Assembly: GCF_016652235.1 (NCBI RefSeq)
Contig: NZ_JAEPKU010000002.1
Location: 58,253-122,252 of the forward strand
Direction of reading: 5' to 3'
Origin: Dysgonomonas sp. Marseille-P4677
GTDB lineage: Bacteria; Bacteroidota; Bacteroidia; Bacteroidales; Dysgonomonadaceae
DNA: 64,000 nucleotides
Shown: one piece after another, positions 55,214 to 64,000 of the stretch
Layout of the letters: every line of letters begins with the position of its first letter
Numbering within the stretch: the first letter of the stretch is position 1
Translations under genes and position numbers: made by a program
The notes under the pieces: generated by a model
The model's database searches: none
Told to the model about the DNA's origin: nothing
The model's input: only the letters and a program-made list of their open reading frames with translations

Positions 55214-56317
55214 CTATTCTTGCCAATTATTCAGGGCATAAATTATCTTATCAATTTCTTTGGTCGATAATGAAGAATAAAGAGGCAAACTTAAAATTTC
55301 ATTATTCAATAATTCGGTCATTCGTAAATTTTGCTTTTCAAATTCGGCATATGCCTGTTGTTTGTGAATAGGTAACGGATAATGTATTTGCGTTTGTATC
55401 TCATTTTCAATCAAGTAAGACTGAAGTCTATCCCTCTGTGTGGAGCGTATTACATATAAATGAAAGACATGTTCTCCATCACTTCCTTTTGTAGGTAATA
55501 GAATATCTTTATTATCGATTTCTACTGAATAGCGATCTACGATTTGCCGCCTATTTCGATTATCGGCGTCCAGATATTTTAAACGTACGGATAAAATAGC
55601 AGCTTGTATCTCATCCAAACGAGAGTTTAGGCCTTTATATCTGTGGAAATATTTACTATCTGAGCCATAATTGGAAAAACATCTTATTAAATCAGAAATA
55701 TCAGCACTGTTGGTTGTTACTGCTCCGGCATCGCCTAATGCGCCGAGATTCTTTGTCGGATAAAAACTAAAAGCAGCTGCATCAGCCAGATTTCCAGTCT
55801 TCTTTCCTTGGTATATTGCACCATGTGCTTGAGCTGCATCTTCTATCAATTTTAGATTATACTTATTGGCTATTTCCGACAACTCTTGCATGGGTGCTAC
55901 TCGTCCAAACAAATGAACGGCTATAATAGCCTTTGTCTTACTTGTTATTCTTTCTATTACAGATATAGGGTCAATATTGAATGTCTGTATATCACAATCG
56001 GCCAATACAGGTACAAGTCCACATTGAGAAACCGCCAAAGCCGTCGCTATAAAAGTATTAGCCGGAAGAATTACCTCATCACCTTCTTCCATCACTCCCA
56101 TCTCTATATATGCCTTAAGAATAAGACAAATAGCATCCAGACCATTGCCGACACCTATACAATGCGCCACTCCACAATAAGATGAAAAGTCATTTTCGAA
56201 ACGCTCTTTTTCCTGTCCTTGTATATACCATCCGGAAGAGACAACACGAGATACAGCTTCTTTTATTTCTGAAGCATATCTGTCTGTTTCTCTCTTTAAG
56301 TCTAGAAAAGGAATCAT
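55214..56317 (-). CDS. DegT/DnrJ/EryC1/StrS-family sugar aminotransferase
   Basis: A 367-residue PLP enzyme. [32 protein letters not shown] and [13 protein letters not shown] form the cofactor site; the Schiff-base lysine is in [17 protein letters not shown]. It most resembles transaminases that make dTDP-3-amino-3,6-dideoxyhexoses (FdtB/QdtB type) from this overall pattern, though the sugar is not certain. No other amino-sugar genes surround it; recN follows on the same strand. Unlike RfbH at 3119-4420, it keeps the lysine and lacks the iron-sulfur cysteines. Confidence 0.88.
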   Translation of the reverse strand: MIPFLDLKRETDRYASEIKEAVSRVVSSGWYIQGQEKERFENDFSSYCGVAHCIGVGNGLDAICLILKAYIEMGVMEEGDEVILPANTFIATALAVSQCGLVPVLADCDIQTFNIDPISVIERITSKTKAIIAVHLFGRVAPMQELSEIANKYNLKLIEDAAQAHGAIYQGKKTGNLADAAAFSFYPTKNLGALGDAGAVTTNSADISDLIRCFSNYGSDSKYFHRYKGLNSRLDEIQAAILSVRLKYLDADNRNRRQIVDRYSVEIDNKDILLPTKGSDGEHVFHLYVIRSTQRDRLQSYLIENEIQTQIHYPLPIHKQQAYAEFEKQNLRMTELLNNEILSLPLYSSLSTKEIDKIIYALNNWQE

Positions 56318-56334
56318 ATCACCAGTTATAAATA

Positions 56335-57993
56335 TTATGAAAAACCTAACATCGATCTGGCGTTTTGAATAGCAGCATCCGTCACAACAGCACCACTAAG
56401 CATGCGTGCAATCTCATCGAGACGCTCTTCATCCGACAATTGAATCAGATTAGTGGTAGTAGAATCATCATTATCAAATTTATAAACCTTATAATGATTT
56501 TTTCCTTTTGCTGCAATCTGAGGTAGATGTGTAATTGCTATCACTTGCATATTCTTTCCAAAATCGAGCATTACCTGCCCCATCTTATCAGCTATTTCAC
56601 CGGATACACCTGTGTCTATTTCATCAAATATGATAGTAGGCAAGGCTGTAGCTCCAGCAATCATCGACTTAAGACATAACATTAACCTCGAAATCTCACC
56701 ACCTGAAGCGATACCGGCAACAGGCTGTAAAGGAGCATTTTTATTGGCAGAGAAAAGAAACAATAAATTGTCGATTCCATACACACTTGGTTCTTCTGTT
56801 GTAATATCACATTTGAATCGAATATTCGGCATACCCAGATAGGTCACTTTTTCCACAAGTTCTTTCTCCAACCTTCCTGTTATGGCAATACGGCGATCAC
56901 TTATTTTACGAGCAAGGACCAGCATCTTCTCATACTTTGCAGCGACTTCTTTTTCTAAAGTTTCAACCTGCTGATCTGAAGAATTAATATTCTCTATTTT
57001 TCGGCTTATATCTTCATATAGATTTAACAATTCAGATATAGAGGATAGATGATATTTTTTTTGCAAAGAGTAGATCAAATTAAGACGGGATTCTATAAAA
57101 ATCAATCTTTCGGGATTAAACTCAATGTCATTAGCCAACCTTTCTACATCGGAGGATAAGTCTTTCAGATCAATATAGGCTGTCTCCAAGCGTTGAGATA
57201 TTTCTTCCGATTTATGAAAAACTTTAGATAACGAAGATGATATATTCAGACTTTCCTTCAATTCGGACACAATACCCCGATCGTCTTCCGAAAGAAAATT
57301 ATAAATCCTGAACAAGGAGGATTTAATTTCTTCTGTATGGTTCAGCGTTTCAAGTTCCGTTTCAAGATCCTCTTGCTCTCCTTTTATAAGAGCAGCTTCA
57401 CGAAGAGATTCATACTGAAAACGAAGATAATCTTCCTCTTCTTTGCTTTTTCTTATTGCTTCCCTAAGTTCGGACAGATCTCTCTGAGATTGTTTATACT
57501 GATGGAACGAAGCCTGATATTCTTTTAATAAGGATTTATTTCCAGCCAAAGTGTCTACTACCTGCATCTGAAAGCGAGTATCTGCTAATAAAAGATTTTG
57601 ATGTTGAGAGTGTATATCAATCAATTGATTTCCGAGCTCTTTCAATTCATTCAACCCTACCGGTGAATCATTGATAAATGCACGAGACTTTCCAGTAGAT
57701 AGTACTTCACGACGAAAGATATAGCTATCAGGATCGTACTCAATCCCTTTTTCTTCACAAAAATCTTTCAAATCGTATGCCGAGACATCGAAGCATCCTT
57801 CAATAACACACTTACTCTCCCCTTGTTTGATTGCCTTGACATCAGCCCTCTGCCCCAACATAAGAGAAAGAGCCCCAAGCACAATAGACTTCCCGGCACC
57901 TGTTTCACCTGTTATTACAGAAAATCCAGATTCGAAATCGATTTCAAGACTATCGATCAATGCGTAATTTTTTATATAGAGTGATTTTAGCAT
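56335..57993 (-). CDS. recN: DNA repair protein RecN
   Basis: A 552-residue SMC-like ATPase in double-strand break repair. Walker A is [21 protein letters not shown] at the N-terminus; the central region (about 150-360) is coiled coil; the ABC signature is [16 protein letters not shown] and Walker [16 protein letters not shown]. Length is that of RecN. It lies 15 nt downstream of a metallophosphoesterase gene. Confidence 0.95.
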   Translation of the reverse strand: MLKSLYIKNYALIDSLEIDFESGFSVITGETGAGKSIVLGALSLMLGQRADVKAIKQGESKCVIEGCFDVSAYDLKDFCEEKGIEYDPDSYIFRREVLSTGKSRAFINDSPVGLNELKELGNQLIDIHSQHQNLLLADTRFQMQVVDTLAGNKSLLKEYQASFHQYKQSQRDLSELREAIRKSKEEEDYLRFQYESLREAALIKGEQEDLETELETLNHTEEIKSSLFRIYNFLSEDDRGIVSELKESLNISSSLSKVFHKSEEISQRLETAYIDLKDLSSDVERLANDIEFNPERLIFIESRLNLIYSLQKKYHLSSISELLNLYEDISRKIENINSSDQQVETLEKEVAAKYEKMLVLARKISDRRIAITGRLEKELVEKVTYLGMPNIRFKCDITTEEPSVYGIDNLLFLFSANKNAPLQPVAGIASGGEISRLMLCLKSMIAGATALPTIIFDEIDTGVSGEIADKMGQVMLDFGKNMQVIAITHLPQIAAKGKNHYKVYKFDNDDSTTTNLIQLSDEERLDEIARMLSGAVVTDAAIQNARSMLGFS

Positions 57994-58008
57994 AGCTAAA
58001 GATAATAA

Positions 58009-59208
58009 TCATTTATTAAAGTTCACATTCAGTACTACAATTTCCGATATAGTACCTATACGATACTGAGGACCGGCCAATCCTAATCCTGACGAAACAT
58101 ATATGTGTGTATCCCCTTTCTTTTTATAGCCAAAAGGAATTTCATACATAGACCGGATTTTCATATTTTCAGGAATAAGACCTGTATTATAGATCATCGA
58201 GCTCAATTTCATAATTGTATTCACAGGAAAGAATTGTCCGTTGTGCGTATGACCGAAAAGTGCAATATCGGCTCCGGCTTCGGCTTCTTCATACAAACGG
58301 TGAGGTTCATGATTCATAACTATAATAGGCAAATCTTTATTTATACCTTTCATTATTTCGGAAAGTTCTTTTCTTGTCTTACACATATCATCTTCTCGTC
58401 CTACTAAATAGAAAGAATCATGTATGAGAACAGTAGTATCTCTAAGAACAGTCATTCCCGCTTTTTCGCTTAACCATAGAATTTTTTCATCCTTCTTTTC
58501 TCCCAAATCAATATATTCATGATTGCCCGTTGAGGCATATACTCCATAAGGAGCTTTCAAGCGAAGAAACTCTGTTTCCATGTTCTGCTCATAAAGAGAC
58601 TTTACATCGTAGTCGACAATATCTCCAACAAGCAATATAATATCTGGTTTTTGCTCCATTATCTTATCTACATACATAGATATAATATTTTTATCGATAA
58701 GATAGCCTGCATGTATATCTGTAGCAACCACGATTCGGAGATTTTTCAGATTTGGAGAATCTTTATTCACCGTCAGGTTCATCTCCGTAACTTCAGGATG
58801 GAAGAATTTATAGTTGCCATATACCATCACACCAACGACTAAGATAAGAATGGAGCAGAAATATATTAACCTTGTCTTTTTCGCCTTCAGATCGAACGAA
58901 GCAGGAAATATATTTTTTCGCTTGTCTATGTATTTAAACAAATCGTAGATAAGAAGTAATACAGACATGTAAATAATAAATATCATCCATGTAGTACCAA
59001 CCCAAGCAAAGCTATGTAAAGCATCGAATGGCAACAAACCTGTACCAGAGGTGAAGAAGCCAAGAAAATATATTATAAGCTCTATTATGAAGACGGTGGC
59101 ATAAGGTATTTTGATATACTTTTTATCGGGCAATCCCTGCCAGCCACGCCAATATATATAAGCGCTTAAAAAAATCTGGACAATTATGGCGTTAAGAAAA
59201 ACTCTCAT
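58009..59208 (-). CDS. membrane-anchored metallophosphoesterase, paralogue 1
   Basis: A 399-residue protein with several N-terminal membrane helices (about 1-130) and a calcineurin-type phosphoesterase domain from about 155. The metal motifs are VVATDIHAGYLID, LLVGDIVDYD, STGNHEY, VMNHEPHR and LFGHTHNGQFFPV. The YkuE-like family acts on unknown phosphoesters, possibly lipid-related (as LpxH relatives), at the membrane. Its start overlaps the stop of paralogue 2 by 4 bp. Confidence 0.9.
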   Translation of the reverse strand: MRVFLNAIIVQIFLSAYIYWRGWQGLPDKKYIKIPYATVFIIELIIYFLGFFTSGTGLLPFDALHSFAWVGTTWMIFIIYMSVLLLIYDLFKYIDKRKNIFPASFDLKAKKTRLIYFCSILILVVGVMVYGNYKFFHPEVTEMNLTVNKDSPNLKNLRIVVATDIHAGYLIDKNIISMYVDKIMEQKPDIILLVGDIVDYDVKSLYEQNMETEFLRLKAPYGVYASTGNHEYIDLGEKKDEKILWLSEKAGMTVLRDTTVLIHDSFYLVGREDDMCKTRKELSEIMKGINKDLPIIVMNHEPHRLYEEAEAGADIALFGHTHNGQFFPVNTIMKLSSMIYNTGLIPENMKIRSMYEIPFGYKKKGDTHIYVSSGLGLAGPQYRIGTISEIVVLNVNFNK

Positions 59209-60347
59209 TGTTTTTTATTTATATCAATCACAACATACTCCGACTGAGTTCCGATACGGAATTTCCCGCCCCATATTCCTATGCCCGAACTAACATATAT
59301 ATTTGAGTTTCCTTTTTTAACGAAACCATGATCATTTTCATAGATGCTTTTTGTAATTAACGATATAGGCCACACTTGCCCCTGATGTGTATGCCCCGAA
59401 AATTGGAAGTCAATTCCATACGCTTCTGTTTCTTCTAAATCGTAGGGCTGATGATCAAGCATTATTATCGGCTTAGATTTGTCCAAATCGGCAACCAGAT
59501 CCCTCAATGGTTTACGATTTGGGTTCGACCTATCATCACGTCCTATTACATAAAAACTACTGTCTACAAAAGCCACTGCATCACGTAATAGAGTCACACC
59601 TGTTTTATCAATAAAATCGAGACTGCCTTTTATACCGCTTATATACTCATGATTTCCCAAACAAGTATAAACACCATATGGAGCTTTAATTTTACGGAAA
59701 ACGTCGTCATAACCTTCATCGTTGAGTGGACGCACGCTACTGTCTATTATGTCGCCTGCAATTAGTACAATATCCGGATTTTCGGAATTAATTATATTTA
59801 CCCACCCTTCAAATTCTTTTTTACCAATACCGTAACCTAAGTGTAAATCACTTATAGCTACAATTCTCAATGAACGAGTAGAAGTGGAATCACCTATCGT
59901 TTTATATGTTTGAATAGGTAGTTCGACACGCACCTTCCATTGATATTTGAGATAGCCGCAAAACATTAACAAGGTTATAAAACCTACCATAAATCCAAGA
60001 CCGACCCAGTTTTCTTTTGTGTAACGAGTAATGGCATCGACCGGCATAAAATGAAGTAGACGATTCGTCAGTCCGAAGATATCCTTTACAGCCATCACCA
60101 TAAAAAAGTACAACAATATAAAAAGCCATGCAGTACCTATCTTATAAAACGTTGCAGCCAACCATATAGGCAGAACATCTCCGGCCAAAAACGATATAAA
60201 GAATGAAGAAACAGCTATAACTATAAATGAGATCAAAGCTGTGCGCCCCATTGCATTAGCTGGCATTGCTATCCAGATATGATAGAATACATAGATATTG
60301 GCAAGAAGATAAATTATAAAAATAATGATAAACATGATTGACTTCAT
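59205..60347 (-). CDS. membrane-anchored metallophosphoesterase, paralogue 2
   Basis: A 380-residue protein of the same layout as its neighbour: N-terminal membrane helices, then VAISDLHLGYGIG, LIAGDIIDSS, CLGNHEY, MLDHQPYD and FSGHTHQGQVWPI. The two have clearly diverged, so this is an old duplication. It is the first gene of a run with paralogue 1 and recN; a -7 box lies about 32 nt upstream. The substrate is unknown. Confidence 0.9.
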   Translation of the reverse strand: MKSIMFIIIFIIYLLANIYVFYHIWIAMPANAMGRTALISFIVIAVSSFFISFLAGDVLPIWLAATFYKIGTAWLFILLYFFMVMAVKDIFGLTNRLLHFMPVDAITRYTKENWVGLGFMVGFITLLMFCGYLKYQWKVRVELPIQTYKTIGDSTSTRSLRIVAISDLHLGYGIGKKEFEGWVNIINSENPDIVLIAGDIIDSSVRPLNDEGYDDVFRKIKAPYGVYTCLGNHEYISGIKGSLDFIDKTGVTLLRDAVAFVDSSFYVIGRDDRSNPNRKPLRDLVADLDKSKPIIMLDHQPYDLEETEAYGIDFQFSGHTHQGQVWPISLITKSIYENDHGFVKKGNSNIYVSSGIGIWGGKFRIGTQSEYVVIDINKKQ

Positions 60348-60378
60348 TCGTACTTAATCTATTTTTTAACAAACAGTA

Positions 60379-60386
60379 CAAAGATA
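60379..60386 (-). promoter_or_regulatory. -7 box of the metallophosphoesterase operon
   Basis: TATCTTTG on the minus strand, about 32 nt before the ATG at 60347. TTTC lies near the -33 position. Confidence 0.5.
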
Positions 60387-60420
60387 TAGAATCTTACCTA
60401 TTCTGAAATATTTGTAATAA

Positions 60421-60450
60421 AAAAGAGTAGCCGATAGAGACTACTCTTTT
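60421..60450 (-). terminator. terminator after the YugP-like gene
   Basis: Stem AAAAGAGTAG (60421-60430) / CTACTCTTTT (60441-60450), 10-nt loop, followed by T on the minus strand. Confidence 0.85.
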
Positions 60451-60469
60451 TTATTCCGTAAATTGTATC

Positions 60470-61153
60470 TTAACTACGTCTACCACCTAAAGCAATCATT
60501 ATATAATAAAGCAATGTTGCAAGCGATCCAACAGCAGCAATTACATATGTATAAGCAGCCCACTTCAATGCATCTTTTGCCATATCGTGGTTACGAACGC
60601 TGGTTACTCCGGCTGTATTTAGCCAAACCAAAGCTCTGCTACTTGCGTTTATTTCGACCGGCAATGTGATGAAACTGAATATCGTTGTCAAAGCAAACAG
60701 ACCGATACCGATCCAAATAAGAGAAGGGAAAGTATTGATAAAGAAAATACCTGCCAATATAATCCAAGTCACCCATGAAGACGCAAAACTAACAACAGGC
60801 ACTAGAGCCGAACGCATCTTCAAAGGCCCGTAAGCATGTGCATGTTGCACTGCATGCCCGCACTCATGCGCTGCTACAGCTGCCGCAGCAACACTATTAC
60901 TGGCATAAACACCCTCACTGAGATTGACTGTTTTGTTCGCCGGATTATAATGATCCGTAAGCATCCCCTGCGTAGAAACGACTTTAACATCATAAATTCC
61001 ATTATCGTGAAGCATTTTTTCAGCCACATCTCTTCCTGTCATTCCACTATCTAATGGAATTTTCGAATATTTATTAAACTTGCTTTTCAGCATTTGCGAA
61101 ACACCAAAACTAACAAGTGCTATCAAGCCAAATAAAATCCATCCTATATACAT
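60470..61153 (-). CDS. YugP-family zinc metallopeptidase
   Basis: A 227-residue membrane protein. The zinc motif is AAHECGHAVQHA (HExxH form HECGH), between an N-terminal helix (about 3-20) and two to three C-terminal helices. DHYNPANKTVNLSEGVYASNSVAAAAVAAHE is the conserved lead-in. The family (PF04298) consists of membrane-bound peptidases of unknown substrate. It is monocistronic with its own terminator. Confidence 0.92.
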   Translation of the reverse strand: MYIGWILFGLIALVSFGVSQMLKSKFNKYSKIPLDSGMTGRDVAEKMLHDNGIYDVKVVSTQGMLTDHYNPANKTVNLSEGVYASNSVAAAAVAAHECGHAVQHAHAYGPLKMRSALVPVVSFASSWVTWIILAGIFFINTFPSLIWIGIGLFALTTIFSFITLPVEINASSRALVWLNTAGVTSVRNHDMAKDALKWAAYTYVIAAVGSLATLLYYIMIALGGRRS

Positions 61154-61202
61154 ATTATATTCTTTTAATGATTACTACGATTCTACAATAGAAGAAACAA
61201 AA

Positions 61203-61231
61203 AATGTGCCAATAATGTTTATCGGCACATT
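61203..61231 (-). terminator. terminator after purA
   Basis: Stem AATGTGCC (61203-61210) / GGCACATT (61224-61231), 13-nt loop, then a T-rich run on the minus strand. It lies 22 nt past the purA stop. Confidence 0.8.
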
Positions 61232-61252
61232 CCATATATTTAAAAAAGCATT

Positions 61253-62518
61253 TTACTTTCTAATAATAGTTTGCGCCCTGTCTGGCCCGATAGATACAAT
61301 ACTGATTGGAACATTCAGTTCTTTCTCAAGGAATGAAACATAATGCTTAAATTCTTGAGGAAACTCTTCCTCCTTCCGCATCTCTGTCATATCTGTTTGC
61401 CAACCCTTCATATCTACATATATAGGTTTAATATTTTCGTCGACTTCGAATGGGAAATCAGTCACCTGCTCTCCATTAATCTCATACCCGACGCAAGCTC
61501 TTATTGTTTCAAAAGTATCTAAAACATCACTTTTCATCATTATCAGCTGAGTAACACCATCTATCATAATAGCATAGCGTAAGGCTACTAAATCTATCCA
61601 GCCACAACGACGGGGACGCCCCGTTACCGAACCGAATTCAAAACCTAATTCACGAAGTTTATCTCCTGTTTTGTCAAATAATTCGGTAGGAAATGGACCA
61701 CTACCTACACGTGTACAATAGGCTTTGAAGATACCAAATACCTCACCAATGGATTGAGGTGCTATTCCGAGTCCGGTACATGCACCTGCTGATATAGTAT
61801 TGGATGACGTAACAAAAGGATAAGACCCAAAATCTATATCAAGCATAGTCCCCTGTGCTCCCTCTGCTAATATCTTTCTCCCTTCTTTTACTGCATTATT
61901 TATATAATGTTCGCTATCGATGAATGTAAATTGCTTTAGTTTTGCAATACCGGCAAACCATTCTTTTTCTATTTCTGCTAATGCACTCACATCGTAACCA
62001 TATTGTGATAATATTTTCAGATGCTTAGTCTTAGCTACATTATATTTTTCTTCAAAATTGTACAATATATCTCCAACACGTAAACCATTACGGCTGATCT
62101 TATCTGTATATGTAGGTCCTATTCCTTTACCTGTAGTACCTATTTTCGAATCTCCTTTAGCCGATTCGTAACAAGCATCGAGTAAACGATGAGTCGGTAA
62201 TATGAGGTGAGCTTTCTTGGAAACAAGCAAACGTTTTGTCAAATCGTGTCCGGATGATTCCAACGACTCGATCTCCCCTTTAAATAGGGCAGGATCAAGC
62301 ACTACTCCATTACCGATTATATTTATTTTATTCCCTTGGAAAATGCCTGACGGAACAGAGCGAAGGACATATTTTTTTCCTTCAAACTCTAATGTATGTC
62401 CTGCATTAGGACCTCCCTGAAAACGAGCTACAATTTCATAGTCGGGAGTTAGCACATCCACTATTTTACCTTTTCCTTCGTCGCCCCACTGCAGACCTAG
62501 CAATACATCTACTTTCAT
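61253..62518 (-). CDS. purA: adenylosuccinate synthetase
   Basis: Joins aspartate to IMP with GTP, the first step to AMP. The 421-residue protein has the P-loop VLLGLQWGDEGKGKIVD, GNGVVLDPALF, GTTGKGIGPTYTDK and TGRPRRCGWIDL. All fit PurA. The ATG overlaps the stop of the upstream Fur-family gene by 4 bp, so the two are co-translated. Confidence 0.97.
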   Translation of the reverse strand: MKVDVLLGLQWGDEGKGKIVDVLTPDYEIVARFQGGPNAGHTLEFEGKKYVLRSVPSGIFQGNKINIIGNGVVLDPALFKGEIESLESSGHDLTKRLLVSKKAHLILPTHRLLDACYESAKGDSKIGTTGKGIGPTYTDKISRNGLRVGDILYNFEEKYNVAKTKHLKILSQYGYDVSALAEIEKEWFAGIAKLKQFTFIDSEHYINNAVKEGRKILAEGAQGTMLDIDFGSYPFVTSSNTISAGACTGLGIAPQSIGEVFGIFKAYCTRVGSGPFPTELFDKTGDKLRELGFEFGSVTGRPRRCGWIDLVALRYAIMIDGVTQLIMMKSDVLDTFETIRACVGYEINGEQVTDFPFEVDENIKPIYVDMKGWQTDMTEMRKEEEFPQEFKHYVSFLEKELNVPISIVSIGPDRAQTIIRK

Positions 62519-63024
62519 TTCTTTTTAATACGTGTATTTTTATTTTCGTTTAGTTTATTCTTTTTCTCTTCTGCCTTTTTAGCCCGGGTACATTTATTGC
62601 ATATACCATAAATATACATACTATAATAACTTATCTTAAAGCGTTGCAGCTTTTTTTGTTGGGTAGGGGTAAAAAGATTACCATTTTTATGTTCCTTTAC
62701 TTCTCCACAACTTAGACAGATAAGATGGTCGTGGTTTTCGTTGCCGTATGCTCTTTCGTATTGAGAAACATTGGCTCCAAACTGATGCTTTACAACCAAA
62801 CCACAATCCAACAACAATTCTATGGTATTATAGAGCGTTGCCCTGCTAACCCTGAAACTTGATTGCTTCATGGCATTATATAAAGAATCCATGTCAAAAT
62901 GTCCTTTAGTCGAATAGATATGTTCAAGTATTGCATATCTTTCAGGAGTTTTACGATGTTTATTGAGATTCAGATAGTCAGTAAACTCACTTTTGACTTG
63001 TTCCTTCAGTTTTAAATTATCCAT
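62515..63024 (-). CDS. Fur-family metal-dependent transcriptional regulator
   Basis: A 169-residue protein with the Fur winged helix (about 20-85, KTPERYAILEHIYSTKGHFD, SRATLYNTIELLLDCGLV) and a dimerisation domain with the zinc pairs CLSCGEVKEH and CNKCTRA. NHDHLIC is the metal-sensing His pattern. A lysine/asparagine-rich tail (about 150-169) is unusual. It could be Fur, Zur or PerR; the sequence does not decide. It overlaps purA as ATGA. Confidence 0.9.
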   Translation of the reverse strand: MDNLKLKEQVKSEFTDYLNLNKHRKTPERYAILEHIYSTKGHFDMDSLYNAMKQSSFRVSRATLYNTIELLLDCGLVVKHQFGANVSQYERAYGNENHDHLICLSCGEVKEHKNGNLFTPTQQKKLQRFKISYYSMYIYGICNKCTRAKKAEEKKNKLNENKNTRIKKK

Positions 63025-63046
63025 TTATAGAAAAATCTGATATGAG

Positions 63047-63054
63047 CAAAAATA
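63047..63054 (-). promoter_or_regulatory. -7 box of the fur-purA operon
   Basis: TATTTTTG on the minus strand, about 23 nt before the ATG at 63024. It is preceded by AAAAGATG like the palindromic elements, but the second arm is missing. Confidence 0.4.
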
Positions 63055-63125
63055 CATCTTTTTTAAAGAATACACGACTGTATTCGAGAGAAAAGTTATC
63101 AACTATTTAGAATTTGTCTAAAAAC

Positions 63126-63155
63126 AAAAAGAGAACTCTCACGAGCTCTCTTTTT
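63126..63155 (-). terminator. terminator after the NigD-like gene
   Basis: Stem AAAAAGAGA (63126-63134) / TCTCTTTTT (63147-63155), 12-nt loop, T-rich continuation on the minus strand. Confidence 0.72.
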
Positions 63156-63206
63156 AGAAAGGAAATCAAAAAGAATATTATAATAAATATTCAGGTTAGT
63201 ATATTT

Positions 63207-63923
63207 TTAGTTTTCAGACTCTGTATCTTTTTCAGTGTATTTATATTCTATGTCGTACACTTTTGTTTCTCCGTCAAAGTCCTTTACATTTATTTTAAAT
63301 TTAACCTTATCGCGTCCTTCAATCTTATACGGAGCAAGGTCGAAAGATACGTATCCCTGCGCCTTATACCTCTCAGGATCATCATTCTTATTATGTCTAA
63401 ACTCCAAACTTACAATCTCATCATTTACAGCTAAGTCAGATGCATCTGAAACCAGATTCACCATATGTTGACTTACTTCTCCCATATTATATTCGAAGTT
63501 TATATTCAAATATCCTCCACCTTCCCAAATTGAACGGACTTTAATAGGATCATGCCCTATGCTATCTTGTTTTACTTCATCATCAGGTGAGATGTATATT
63601 ACATCTTTTGTAAGCACATCATAAAAGTCATTCAGTTTTATGTAATGATCATAATTACCTTGCTTGTCTGACAATATTGTATAATCAATAATTGCCCTAT
63701 CATACTTCGGTTTTAGATTTAGCCCTATCGGTGCAGCAACCCATAACTTAGCACCGTTGTCAAGTGTAAAGTCATAAGTTTTATCATCTATCTTATTAAC
63801 GGTCACTAAAGAGCGCCAACTTTTGCCCAAAGAGTATCCGTCATCATCAAGACATGATGCGAGTCCTACTGTCAAAACAGCAAACAGAGTCAGTGCTGAA
63901 AATAGTTTTATGTACTTTTTCAT
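63207..63923 (-). CDS. NigD-like lipoprotein
   Basis: A 238-residue lipoprotein with signal and lipobox LFAVLTVGLASCLDDDG (cysteine at about 24) and an acidic stretch after it. The pattern DDDGYSLGKSWRSLVTVNKID, a short N-terminal OB-like domain and a beta-rich C-terminal domain match the NigD-like family of Bacteroidetes, named after the nigABCD bacteriocin operon but found widely without it. The function is unknown. No bacteriocin genes are next to it in this window. Confidence 0.85.
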   Translation of the reverse strand: MKKYIKLFSALTLFAVLTVGLASCLDDDGYSLGKSWRSLVTVNKIDDKTYDFTLDNGAKLWVAAPIGLNLKPKYDRAIIDYTILSDKQGNYDHYIKLNDFYDVLTKDVIYISPDDEVKQDSIGHDPIKVRSIWEGGGYLNINFEYNMGEVSQHMVNLVSDASDLAVNDEIVSLEFRHNKNDDPERYKAQGYVSFDLAPYKIEGRDKVKFKINVKDFDGETKVYDIEYKYTEKDTESEN

Positions 63924-64000
63924 ATCTTATTTTAATAAATTTAATTGATTACTTCTATACTAGAAAGACTGAATTTTATGCATCATGCTGCATATATAAT

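Noticed and set aside
63047..63070. Fourth copy of the palindromic promoter element before the Fur-like gene
   Set aside because: Only the left arm AAAAGATG and the -7 box are present; the right arm does not match CACCTTTT.
63207..63923. Bacteriocin (nig) cluster suggested by the NigD-like protein
   Set aside because: NigD-like lipoproteins are widespread in Bacteroidetes and no other nig-type gene lies nearby.

Overview
The window is chromosomal DNA of a Bacteroidales bacterium, most likely Dysgonomonas or a close relative (an inference from gene content and composition, not from a marker-gene search). It is AT-rich. Many genes are preceded by the Bacteroidetes sigma-ABfr -7 box TAnnTTTG, a few with a TTTG -33 box 19 nt upstream, and Shine-Dalgarno sequences are mostly absent. 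Marker families are NigD-like, DUF4270, DUF4199, DUF4834 and DUF6056 proteins, a TonB receptor with a carboxypeptidase-like N-terminal domain, an HU/SPOR protein, and the DUF4270 / short GT5 / panC / panD neighbourhood. I see no phage, insertion sequence, CRISPR array, tRNA or rRNA.

Layout. 1-8.1 kb (minus): start of a surface-polysaccharide operon: Wza-type exporter, Wzz, then RfbH, a ferredoxin-NAD reductase-like E3, RfbF, RfbG and the 5' part of an SDR reductase. Together these would make a CDP-3,6-dideoxyhexose. 8.1-12.1 kb: gmhA, an HU/SPOR protein, upp, aroE and an OmpH/Skp chaperone. 12.3-17.8 kb: peptidase PepD, an apparent three-gene operon (DsbA-like oxidoreductase, beta-helix lipoprotein, secreted endonuclease/phosphatase-like protein) and a MarR regulator. 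17.9-19.5 kb: rpsF-rpsR-rplI and a small lipoprotein. 19.8-23.2 kb: oxidative pentose phosphate genes gnd, zwf, pgl. 23.2-25.5 kb (minus): Crp-like regulator overlapping a GH3-family gene. 25.7-33.7 kb (plus): tig, clpP, clpX, recQ, coaD and an S41 protease. 33.8-39.4 kb (minus): DUF4834 protein, nitroreductase and MntP, DUF4199 protein and GT2 glycosyltransferase, Lon. 39.5-45.5 kb: TrmN6-type methyltransferase, TonB receptor with a His-rich small protein, DUF4270 lipoprotein, degenerate GT5 protein. 45.8-49.2 kb (plus): panC, panD, MATE exporter, LysE exporter. 49.2-63.9 kb (minus): DUF6056 membrane protein, asnS, an RluB-type pseudouridine synthase with a repetitive N-terminus, purB, a DegT aminotransferase, recN, two metallophosphoesterases, a YugP peptidase, Fur-purA and a NigD-like lipoprotein.

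Most of the window is housekeeping sequence; I found no clear multi-gene novel defence or mobile system. The points most worth a second look are: a near-palindromic element (AAAAGRTG-N10/11-YACCTTTT) built around the -7 box region in front of three unrelated genes; the dideoxyhexose pathway whose E3 lacks the usual ferredoxin domain; the truncated GT5 protein that has lost its KxGG motif; the TonB receptor / His-rich protein pair; the Crp-GH3 overlap; and true Shine-Dalgarno sequences in the rpsF-rpsR-rplI operon.
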